Below, one piece after another: positions 18,889 to 26,334 of a stretch of DNA of 64,000 bases. Source of the stretch: Nonomuraea basaltis (lineage in GTDB: Bacteria; Actinomycetota; Actinomycetes; Streptosporangiales; Streptosporangiaceae); NCBI RefSeq assembly GCF_005893125.1, contig NZ_VCJS01000002.1, forward strand, positions 109,732 to 173,731. The letters are read 5' to 3'. Made by a program: the position numbers and the translations under genes. The notes below the pieces were generated by a model. The model was not told the origin of the DNA. It saw nothing but the letters and a program-made list of their open reading frames with translations, and did not search any database. The stretch's first letter is position 1, and every line of letters starts with the position of its first letter.

Positions 18889-21800
18889 ATGAAGCACCCT
18901 CACCGACGATCCCTCCCGGCCGAAGTACGGCGAGCGGCGCAGGACGGGCAGATGCTGGCCCAGGCCGAGGGGACGGCCTTCGCCTCCTCCTTCGAGCCGG
19001 GTGATCCGCAGCCGACGTGGGTCAACACCACCGAGACCGACGCCCGGGGCCGCAAGAAGGCCGCGAACATCACCGGAACCCTGCCCGGGGGCATCGAGGG
19101 CAGCATTTCGGACAAGATCATCCAGGTCAGCGCCAGCGGCGAGTACGCGGCCTCGGGCGAGGTGAAGGAGAACCTGTCCGACGGTGACGCGAACACCAAG
19201 TGGCTGGTGTTCACCAGCACAGGCTGGGCGCAGTACGGCCTGTCCGGCCCGGTCGCGGTCGTGCACTACGCGCTGACCTCCGCCGGCGACGCGCCCGAGC
19301 GTGACCCGCGCGACTGGCACCTGCAGGGCTCGCAGGACGGGCAGAACTGGACCACCCTGGACGCCCGGGCCGGCGAGACGTTCACGGCGCGCCTGCAGCG
19401 CAAGGAGTACCGCTTCGCCAATACGACGGCCTACGCCCACTACCGGCTGACCATCACCCGCATCGGCGGCGGCTCGATCCTGCAGCTGGCCGAGTGGGAG
19501 CTGTCGGACGGGCAGACCGGCCCGAGACCGGCCGGCGACATGCGCAGCCAGGTGGGCGCCGGGCCGAACGGCGGGTTCGTCTCCAAGCCGCGCGCCGGCT
19601 TCTCCGGGCTGCGAGCGTTCCAGTACGCGGGCAGCACCACCGCGCAGGACGGCGGTCACTCCACCAACAAGGTGTTCGAGGTGGACATCCCGGTCACCTC
19701 CGCGACGGAGCTGTCCTACGTCGTCTTCCCCGAGTTCACCGCGGCCGACCTGCGTTATCCCAGCACGTACGTCTCGGTGGACCTGGCCTTCCGGGACGGC
19801 ACGTACCTCAGCGATCTGAGGGCCGTCGACCAGCACGGGGTCCGGCTGGCGCCGCGAGCGCAGGGCGAGTCCAAGACCCTGTACGCCGACCAGTGGAACT
19901 ACAAGCGCGCTCAGATCGGCGAGGTGGCCAGGGGCAAGCGGATCAGCCGCATCCTGGTGGCCTACGACGGTCCCGCCGGACCGGCAGGGTTTCGCGGGTG
20001 GGTGGACGACATCAAGATCGTCACGGAACGGAAGCGGCAGCCGTACGACGGCCGGGCGTGGCAGAACAGGCCGGGACCTTCGCAGTACGTGGTGACCACC
20101 CGGGGGACGCATTCCACGGGCGGGTTCTCGCGGGGGAACAATTTCCCGGCCACCGCCGTGCCGCACGGGTTCACCTTCTGGACGCCGATGACCGATGCCG
20201 GCTCGCTGAGCTGGCTCTACGAGTACCACCGGGCCAACAACGCGGCCAACCTGCCCGAGATCCAGGCCTTCACCGCCAGCCACGAGCCGAGCCCGTGGAT
20301 GGGTGACCGGCAGACGTTCCAGTTCATGCCCTCGGCGGCCGAAGGGGTGCCGGACCCGTCCCGTGCCGCCCGCGCGCTGCCCTTCCGCCACGAGCGGGAG
20401 GTCGCGCAGCCGCATCTGTACGCGGTCACCTTCGACAACGGGCTCAAGACCGAGATCGCCCCGGCGGACCACGCGGCGGTCGCCCGCTTCACCTTCCCCG
20501 GCTCCTCGGCCAAACTGATCTTCGACAACGTCGACAACAACGGCGGCCTGACCCTGGACGTGTCCGGCGGCGTGGTGACCGGCCATTCGGACGTGCGCAG
20601 CGGCCTGTCCACCGGGGCCACGCGGATGTTCTTCTACGCCGTCTTCGACCGTCCGGTCACCGGCGGCGGCAGCCTGACCGGCCAGGGACGTGACAACGTG
20701 CTGGGATACCTGGCCTTCGACGCCGGCGCGACCCGCACGGTCGCCATGCGCATCGCCTCCTCGCTGATCAGCGTGGACCAGGCCAGGCGGAACCTGGAGC
20801 TGGAGATCGGCGCCTCGGACACGCTGGAGACGGTCAGCGAGCGGGCGCGGCAGGCGTGGGACGCCAAGCTGGGCGTCATCGAGGTCGAGGGAGCGAGCCG
20901 GGATCAGCTGGTCACGCTCTACTCCAACCTGTACCGGCTGTTCCTGTATCCCAACTCGGGCTTCGAGAACACCGGCACCGCGGCCGCGCCGGTGTACAAG
21001 CACGCCGTGCAGTCGTCCACCGGTACCCCGCCCAGCACCGAGGTGGCGGACGGGAAGGTGTACGTCAACAACGGCTTCTGGGACACCTACCGCACCACCT
21101 GGCCCGCGTACGCGCTGCTCACGCCGCGGGCGGCCGGGGAGATGGCCGACGGGTTCGTGCGGCAGTACGAGGACGGCGGCTGGATCGCCCGGTGGTCCTC
21201 GCCCGGTTACGCCGATCTGATGGTCGGCACGAGCTCCGACGTCGCCTTCGCCGACGCCTACCTGAAGGGGGTGACCGGTTTCGACGCCGCGACCGCGTAC
21301 CAGGCCGCGGTCAAGAACGCCACGGTCGCCCCGCCCACCCGTCATGTGGGCCGCAAGGGCCTGTCCTCCTCCGTCTTCCTCGGGTACACGAGCATCCAGT
21401 CGACGGATGAGGCGATGTCGTGGGCGATGGACGGGTACATCAACGACTTCGGCATCGCCAACATGGCCAGGGCTCTGGCCGAGCGGTCCACGGGTGCGCA
21501 GCGTGCCCGCTACCTGGAGGAGTACGAGTACTTCCGGAACCGGGCCCGCAACTACGTGCACATGTTCGACCCGGCGGTGCGCTTCTTCCAGGGCAGGAAC
21601 GCCGACGGATCCTTCCGCCGCAAGCCGGGCGCGTACGACCCGCGTACCTGGGGCTTCGACTACACCGAGACCAACGGCTGGAACATGGCCTTCCACGTCC
21701 CGCAGGACGGCCGCGGCCTGGCCAACCTGTACGGCGGCGCGGACAAGCTCGCGGCCAAGCTGGACGCGTTCTTCGCCACCCCGGAGACGGCGATGTTCCC

Positions 21801-23487
21801 CGGCTCGTACGGGGGCATCATCCACGAGATGCGGGAGGCCCGGGATGTCCGGATGGGACAGTACGGGCACAGCAACCAGCCCTCGCACCACATCGCCTAC
21901 ATGTACGACTACGCGGGGCAGCCGTGGAAGACCCAGGCCAAGGTGCGCGAGGCGCTCTCGCGGCTGTACCTGGGCAGCGAGATCGGCCAGGGCTACCCGG
22001 GCGATGAGGACAACGGGGAGATGTCGGCCTGGCAGGTCTTCGGCGCACTCGGCTTCTACCCGCTGCAGATGGGCAGTCCCTACTACGCGATCGGCTCACC
22101 GCTGTTCAGCAAGGTGACAGTGCGTCTGGAGGGCGGCGGGAAGCTGGTGGTCAAGGCACACGGCAACAGCCCGCGCAACGTCTACGTGCAGGGGTTGAAG
22201 GTCAACGGCAAGGCGTACGAGAAGACGTACCTTCCGCACGACCTGATCGCCAAGGGCGGCGAGCTGGTGTTCGAGATGGGGCCGAAGCCTTCGCGCTGGG
22301 GTACCGGCAAGGACGCCGCCCCGCTCTCGATCACCGACGACGATCGGATCCCCACGCCGCTGCGCGACGCCACCGGACCGGGGCGCGGCACGGCGTCGGC
22401 GGCCGGCGGCGCCGATGTGAGCGCGCTGTTCGACGACGACTCGGCCACCCGGGCGACCCTGCCCGAATGGGTCCAGTACACCTTCGCCGGCGACCGGCAG
22501 GCGCGCTTCTACACTCTCACCTCCGGCGCCGGCCGGCCGGCCGAGGATCCGACCGGCTGGGTCCTGGAAGGCTCCGCCGACGGCAGCTCGTGGAAGGTGC
22601 TCGACGAGCGGGCCGGCGAGAGCTTCCCGTGGCGGCTGCAGACCCGCCCGTTCAAGATCGCCAAGCCGGGCGCGTACGCCCATTACCGGATCAGGTTCAC
22701 CGGCGGCGCATCGCCGGCCTCGCTGGCCGAGATCGAGCTGCTCGCCCACGAGTCACCTGCCACCTCGCCGCTGGTCATCGAGGCCGCCGGGGTATTCGCT
22801 TCTCCCGGGGAGACCGTGACCCTCCCGGTGACCGTGTCCAACCACGCCGACCGGCCCGCCACCGGACGGCTGACCGCGACCGGACCTGCCGGCTGGACCG
22901 TCCAGCCGGCGGCCGCCGGCTTCGGGCCCATCGCGCCGGGCGCGTCACAGGCACTGGCGTTCCAGGTGGCGGTGCCGGCGACGGCGGGTCCGGGCAGCCG
23001 TCCGATACGGCTCGCCGCGGCCTCCGACCAGGGGCCGGCCGGCGAGCAGGTGACGGTCACGGTGATCGGCGACACCGTGGAGTTCACGCCCGGCACCCCC
23101 GCCGAGGCGCCGTGGCTCTTGGAGGCGGACGGGTCTCAACTCGACGGCGAGGTGTACGACGGGCGTGCCCGTTTCACCGACGGCACCAGTCACGCCATCT
23201 ACCGTTTCGAGCTGCCGGCCCAGGTGACAGGGGGTTCGCTGACACTGGACATCGGCAACCAGTTCCTGGTGCAGGTCTCGGCCGACAACCAGAGCTGGCG
23301 GACCGTGCTGCAGGAGAGCGCCAACGTGCGCGACCTGTCCAACCGCGCGCAACGCACGCTGGACCTCAACGAGGTGCGCCGTGAGGCCCGTACGTTCTAC
23401 CTGCGCCTCGGGGACAGCCAGCCGCAGGACGGCTGGGGGTCCTGGCTGGCCAGGGTACGGCTGGACTTGCGGCGTTCGGCCGGCTAG
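18889..23487 (+). CDS. GH92 alpha-mannosidase-like multidomain protein
   Basis: 1532 residues. Order: a short polar N-terminus, an F5/8-type C (discoidin) domain at about 85-215, the GH92 N-terminal beta domain and (alpha/alpha)6 catalytic domain from about 394 to 1130 (GTHSTGGFSRGNNFP, NNGFWDTYRTTWPAYALL, GYPGDEDNGEMSAWQVFG), a second F5/8-type C domain (1170-1290), a NEW3 domain (1300-1390) and a final beta domain. GH92 enzymes are calcium-dependent exo-alpha-mannosidases and are normally secreted. Here no hydrophobic signal peptide follows ATG 18889 or the alternative TTG 18865. AAAGG precedes 18889. Possibly an N-terminally altered gene. Confidence 0.88.
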   Translation: MKHPHRRSLPAEVRRAAQDGQMLAQAEGTAFASSFEPGDPQPTWVNTTETDARGRKKAANITGTLPGGIEGSISDKIIQVSASGEYAASGEVKENLSDGDANTKWLVFTSTGWAQYGLSGPVAVVHYALTSAGDAPERDPRDWHLQGSQDGQNWTTLDARAGETFTARLQRKEYRFANTTAYAHYRLTITRIGGGSILQLAEWELSDGQTGPRPAGDMRSQVGAGPNGGFVSKPRAGFSGLRAFQYAGSTTAQDGGHSTNKVFEVDIPVTSATELSYVVFPEFTAADLRYPSTYVSVDLAFRDGTYLSDLRAVDQHGVRLAPRAQGESKTLYADQWNYKRAQIGEVARGKRISRILVAYDGPAGPAGFRGWVDDIKIVTERKRQPYDGRAWQNRPGPSQYVVTTRGTHSTGGFSRGNNFPATAVPHGFTFWTPMTDAGSLSWLYEYHRANNAANLPEIQAFTASHEPSPWMGDRQTFQFMPSAAEGVPDPSRAARALPFRHEREVAQPHLYAVTFDNGLKTEIAPADHAAVARFTFPGSSAKLIFDNVDNNGGLTLDVSGGVVTGHSDVRSGLSTGATRMFFYAVFDRPVTGGGSLTGQGRDNVLGYLAFDAGATRTVAMRIASSLISVDQARRNLELEIGASDTLETVSERARQAWDAKLGVIEVEGASRDQLVTLYSNLYRLFLYPNSGFENTGTAAAPVYKHAVQSSTGTPPSTEVADGKVYVNNGFWDTYRTTWPAYALLTPRAAGEMADGFVRQYEDGGWIARWSSPGYADLMVGTSSDVAFADAYLKGVTGFDAATAYQAAVKNATVAPPTRHVGRKGLSSSVFLGYTSIQSTDEAMSWAMDGYINDFGIANMARALAERSTGAQRARYLEEYEYFRNRARNYVHMFDPAVRFFQGRNADGSFRRKPGAYDPRTWGFDYTETNGWNMAFHVPQDGRGLANLYGGADKLAAKLDAFFATPETAMFPGSYGGIIHEMREARDVRMGQYGHSNQPSHHIAYMYDYAGQPWKTQAKVREALSRLYLGSEIGQGYPGDEDNGEMSAWQVFGALGFYPLQMGSPYYAIGSPLFSKVTVRLEGGGKLVVKAHGNSPRNVYVQGLKVNGKAYEKTYLPHDLIAKGGELVFEMGPKPSRWGTGKDAAPLSITDDDRIPTPLRDATGPGRGTASAAGGADVSALFDDDSATRATLPEWVQYTFAGDRQARFYTLTSGAGRPAEDPTGWVLEGSADGSSWKVLDERAGESFPWRLQTRPFKIAKPGAYAHYRIRFTGGASPASLAEIELLAHESPATSPLVIEAAGVFASPGETVTLPVTVSNHADRPATGRLTATGPAGWTVQPAAAGFGPIAPGASQALAFQVAVPATAGPGSRPIRLAAASDQGPAGEQVTVTVIGDTVEFTPGTPAEAPWLLEADGSQLDGEVYDGRARFTDGTSHAIYRFELPAQVTGGSLTLDIGNQFLVQVSADNQSWRTVLQESANVRDLSNRAQRTLDLNEVRREARTFYLRLGDSQPQDGWGSWLARVRLDLRRSAG

Positions 23488-23550
23488 GCCGTCACGGTCG
23501 GTAGAGCCGATGACAAGTCGCGTACAAGTCGCCGCCGCCATCGTGGGGCC

Positions 23551-24159
23551 ATGAGGAAACGCCGTCGTGGAGGCACGAACAGGCATCGCCGGTACGGCAC
23601 GAGCCACGTCCGCGCGGAAGGCACCGGCCACCGTCCGGCCGCGATCACCGTCTCCAGGAACCGGGGCCCTGGGCGGATCGGCAAGGTGCTGATCGTGTTG
23701 ATGTGGGCGGGCATGTTCCTGGTGCCGATCCCGCTGTGGGTGCCGGCCGTCCAACTGGCTGCGGGCGCCATCGGCACGCCGGGCACGCTCACCGTGGGCG
23801 TGTGCGAGCGCCTCGGCCGGGGCAGATACGACTGCGACGGCACGTTCGCGCCCGACGACGGCGGCCGCGCGATTCCGGTCTCCGCCCCGCCAGACCTGGA
23901 GGCGGGCGACACGGTACCGGCTCAGCTCACCCCCGAGGGCGACCGGGCGGCGATGGCGGGGCCGCGCGGCGTGCTCGGCGCGCTGACCCTGCCCTTCTTG
24001 TGCGGCGGCGGGATCGGCTTCCTGCCGTACGTCGTCCTGTACTGGTCCTCCGGCGCCACCCGCCGTCACCTGCGGGCGGCAGCGATCGGGGGCTGGGCGC
24101 TGACCGCCGTCTCGCTCGCGGGCGTCACCATCGGCCTCATCGCGATCTACTCGGCCTGA
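23551..24159 (+). CDS. Membrane protein of unknown function
   Basis: 202 residues. A basic N-terminus (about 1-45) is followed by three or four hydrophobic segments: VLIVLMWAGMFLVPIPLWV, then after a loop containing CERLGRGRYDCDGTF, GALTLPFLCGGGIGFLPYVVL and WALTAVSLAGVTIGLIAIY. The two-cysteine loop between helices is probably extracytoplasmic. I do not recognise the family. The stop codon abuts the second copy of the direct repeat, so a recombination junction lies exactly at this gene's end. Confidence 0.65.
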   Translation: MRKRRRGGTNRHRRYGTSHVRAEGTGHRPAAITVSRNRGPGRIGKVLIVLMWAGMFLVPIPLWVPAVQLAAGAIGTPGTLTVGVCERLGRGRYDCDGTFAPDDGGRAIPVSAPPDLEAGDTVPAQLTPEGDRAAMAGPRGVLGALTLPFLCGGGIGFLPYVVLYWSSGATRRHLRAAAIGGWALTAVSLAGVTIGLIAIYSA

Positions 24160-24291
24160 TCCGCGAGCTTTCCCGTCTTCGAACGCCTCGGCCCGGCCAC
24201 GCCGGGCACGCCGCCGCACTCGGGCCTGGCCCAGCCGCACCTGCGCTTCGACAACCGCACCCCGCCCCGCCGCTTCCGCCCGGACGCGTGA
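24160..24291 (+). pseudogene. Truncated 3' copy of the DUF2071-like gene
   Basis: 43 intact codons plus TGA, in the same relative frame as the end of the gene at 18036 (FPVFERLGPATPGTPPHS, ending RRFRPDA). No start or 5' part is present, so it cannot make a functional protein. It is part of the 139-bp direct repeat. Confidence 0.85.
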
Positions 24292-24298
24292 GCAGGAC
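24160..24298 (+). repeat. Direct repeat, copy 2
   Basis: Second copy of the 139-bp repeat at 18651-18789. It begins at the base immediately after the stop codon of the membrane-protein gene. See copy 1 for identity. Confidence 0.93.
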
Positions 24299-24313
24299 CG
24301 CCTCGATCGGGCA

Positions 24314-24342
24314 TTGACGAAAAATCCTTACATGGTACTCAT
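24314..24342 (+). promoter_or_regulatory. Possible promoter of the Cys-rich/Tat/MauE operon
   Basis: TTGACG at 24314-24319 is followed after about 16 bases by TACTCAT at 24336-24342, within a conspicuously AT-rich stretch. It lies about 65 bases upstream of the first gene. The -35 is good, the -10 weak, so this is a tentative call. Confidence 0.35.
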
Positions 24343-24406
24343 AGATCGAGTCGGAAACCTTCACCCTTCACTGAGATCGTCCAGAGCTCACCCAAGGAGG
24401 ACGCGC

Positions 24407-24856
24407 ATGGCGCGTACCAAGTCACCCGACCCGCCCGCCGACTTACTCGGCCCCGTCCAAGGAGAGGTCTCCTGGTTCTGCTGCGGCACCGCCTGGGGAC
24501 CGTGCAGCAGCACCGGCAGGGGAGCCTGCGGCACCTGCAACTCGGGAAGCCTGCAGCACGCCTGGCCCAACACCTCCGACGCCTGCTGGGCGATCACCCG
24601 CCCGGACAGCTGCGGCGTCGGCCTGTCCCGCCGGACCTGCGGTTTCCGCCACCGCACCACGGCGCTGTGCAGCGGCAGCAGCGTCGTCACCGCCATCGCC
24701 GACTGCGGCCCGCAGACCGACCTGTTCTGCGGTGAGCGCAGCTGCTGCGGCGCGACCTGCGCGAGCAACCGGCTGATCGACCTCACGCCGGCCGCGTACA
24801 GCCAGATCGCCAGCCTCTCCACCGGCCTGCGGCCGGCCGAGATCTCGACGGCGTAG
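24407..24856 (+). CDS. Cysteine-rich small protein (14 Cys), unknown family
   Basis: 149 residues with 14 cysteines and four tryptophans, arranged in motifs such as WFCCGTAWGPC, GACGTCNSGSLQHAW, DACWAI and CGERSCCGATC. An even number of cysteines and a CC pair suggest multiple disulfides or a bound metal. There is no hydrophobic signal peptide. AAGGAGG six bases before the ATG is an ideal ribosome site. It is first in a tight operon with a Tat-exported protein and a MauE-like protein. MauE normally serves the disulfide-rich methylamine dehydrogenase small subunit, so a distant analogy is possible, but I do not see that family's motifs. Confidence 0.75.
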   Translation: MARTKSPDPPADLLGPVQGEVSWFCCGTAWGPCSSTGRGACGTCNSGSLQHAWPNTSDACWAITRPDSCGVGLSRRTCGFRHRTTALCSGSSVVTAIADCGPQTDLFCGERSCCGATCASNRLIDLTPAAYSQIASLSTGLRPAEISTA

Positions 24857-24866
24857 GAGGCGGACG

Positions 24867-25463
24867 ATGCGCAGCAGAAGGGATCTGCTCAAGTCCGCCG
24901 TGCTCGGCGGGGGCGCCGGCGTCGTCGCCGCGACCGCGCTCGGCTCGCTCGGCCCCGACGCGGCCTTCGCCACCGCGGCGCCCGAGATCGAGCCCGGCAC
25001 CCCCGACCCCAACTTCGCCGAGGGCCGGATCCGCTCGATCAAGGACAACACGCTTCTCGTCCTGGGCTCGAACATGGTGTTCCACACCATCAGGGTCGTG
25101 GACGGCACGAGCCTATGGAAACTGGGACCGGTCGGGTTCGACCAGGCCAAGCCGGGTGACGGCCTGTACGCCAGGGGCGTGCGCATGCCGGACGGGATGC
25201 TCGCCGCCGAGTCGGTGTGGCTCAACATCGTCAACATCAAGGGCCACATCAAGAACATCAAGGGCCAGACCATCCACCTGGACCACAACGGGCACGAGGT
25301 GCTGTGCCACGTGGTGGCCGGCAAGTCGGTAGCCGTCCATTCCGAGTCGCCGCCGACCGCGGACCTGTCGATGCTGAAAGTGAGCCAGCACGTGCAGATC
25401 CTGGGCGCCTGGCGGCCCGACACGAACGAAGTCGACATCGCAACCGTCTTCTCCCCACATTAG
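24867..25463 (+). CDS. Tat-exported protein of unknown function
   Basis: 198 residues. The N-terminus SRRDLLKSAVLGGGAGVVA is a twin-arginine signal (RR at 4-5) with an Ala-rich cleavage region (ATALGSLGPDAAFATAA). The mature part is a small beta-rich domain (EGRIRSIKDNTLLVL, VWLNIVNIKGHIKNIKGQTI, HVQILGAW), reminiscent of DUF5666/OB-fold repeats. No cysteine-rich motif. GGAGG seven bases before the ATG, ten bases after the previous stop. It could carry the leaderless Cys-rich partner out by Tat hitchhiking; that is inference. Confidence 0.72.
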   Translation: MRSRRDLLKSAVLGGGAGVVAATALGSLGPDAAFATAAPEIEPGTPDPNFAEGRIRSIKDNTLLVLGSNMVFHTIRVVDGTSLWKLGPVGFDQAKPGDGLYARGVRMPDGMLAAESVWLNIVNIKGHIKNIKGQTIHLDHNGHEVLCHVVAGKSVAVHSESPPTADLSMLKVSQHVQILGAWRPDTNEVDIATVFSPH

Positions 25464-25473
25464 GAGCCGGCAG

Positions 25474-26241
25474 ATGCACGGGATCGCCGCGTCGCAGCCG
25501 TACGTGATCGCCCTCTTCCTTCTCTGGGCAGGCCTGATGAAGCTGCTCAGCCGGCGGATGCGGGCGCAGGCCGGGCAGATCGCCCTGGCCCGGCTGACCG
25601 GCGCGGCGCGCGCGGTCCCGGCGCTCCGGCTCGCCGGACTGGCCGAGCTCGCGGTGGCCGCCGCGCTGCTCCTGCCACCGGCACACCCCCTGGACGGCGT
25701 GGCCGCCGCGGTGCTGTCGGCCGGTTTCCTCGCCTATCTGACCTATGCCTACGTCGCCGCGCCCGCCGCGTCGTGCGGCTGCCTGGGCCCGCACTCCCGC
25801 CCTGTGGATCTGCGTGCCTTCGCCCGTGCCGGGCTCCTGCTCGCCGCCGGTCTGCTGGCGATCGGGGCGGGGCCGCACCCGCCGCTCGCGGCCCTCGTAC
25901 CTCTGGAGGTCGCGGCCCTGCTGGCCCTCTCGGCGGAGCTGGACCGCTACTGGCTCACCCCGTCGCGGCGCCTCCTGGTACGGCTGCGCCGCCCGCTCGC
26001 CGTGCCGGCCCCCCGGCACGTCCCGCTGGAGACCTCGCTGCACCTGCTCCGCCGCAGCCCCGCGTACTGCTCGACGTCCGCCCAGCTCACCTCCGACGTG
26101 CGGGAGACGTGGGACGAGGACGGCGTGCGGTTCGTGGTCTACGGGGCACGCGAGCGGTCGGCGGTCTTCGCCATCCCCCTCTCCGGCGACGACCCCACCG
26201 ACGTCAGAGTCGCCCTCGTCGACGAAGCGGCCCTCGCCTAG
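25474..26241 (+). CDS. MauE/DoxX-like redox membrane protein
   Basis: 255 residues with about four transmembrane helices in the first 150 (YVIALFLLWAGLMKLL, LAELAVAAALLLPPA, VLSAGFLAYLTYAYVA, AGLLLAAGLLAIGAG). The conserved MauE cysteine motif CGCLG follows helix 3. MauE proteins are thought to support disulfide formation in methylamine dehydrogenase light chain. A cytosolic-like tail of about 90 residues follows. AGGAG precedes the start and the gap to the previous gene is ten bases. The partner is probably the Cys-rich protein at 24407. Confidence 0.82.
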   Translation: MHGIAASQPYVIALFLLWAGLMKLLSRRMRAQAGQIALARLTGAARAVPALRLAGLAELAVAAALLLPPAHPLDGVAAAVLSAGFLAYLTYAYVAAPAASCGCLGPHSRPVDLRAFARAGLLLAAGLLAIGAGPHPPLAALVPLEVAALLALSAELDRYWLTPSRRLLVRLRRPLAVPAPRHVPLETSLHLLRRSPAYCSTSAQLTSDVRETWDEDGVRFVVYGARERSAVFAIPLSGDDPTDVRVALVDEAALA

Positions 26242-26255
26242 CCGTCTCGGACGGC
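26241..26255. terminator. Possible short terminator hairpin
   Basis: GCCGTC-TCG-GACGGC overlaps the last base of the MauE-like gene's stop and is followed by GTTCT. The six-base stem with a three-base loop lies between convergent genes. No real T-tract follows, so it is a weak call. Confidence 0.3.
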
Positions 26256-26334
26256 GTTCTCGCGGCTGTCCGGCCTCGAGGCAGCACCCGGTCCGGGCCC
26301 GGCCGTTGTGATTCTTGCCGGTGCGCCCACGCCT

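Noticed and set aside
18688..21891. A 1067-codon minus-strand frame across the GH92 gene
   Set aside because: Shadow of the GH92 coding strand; low-complexity, Arg/Gly/Val-rich, no domain.
24407..24856. Calling the Cys-rich protein a methylamine dehydrogenase light chain
   Set aside because: The MauE neighbour suggests it, but the family's motifs around the two cofactor tryptophans and the large-subunit gene are absent.
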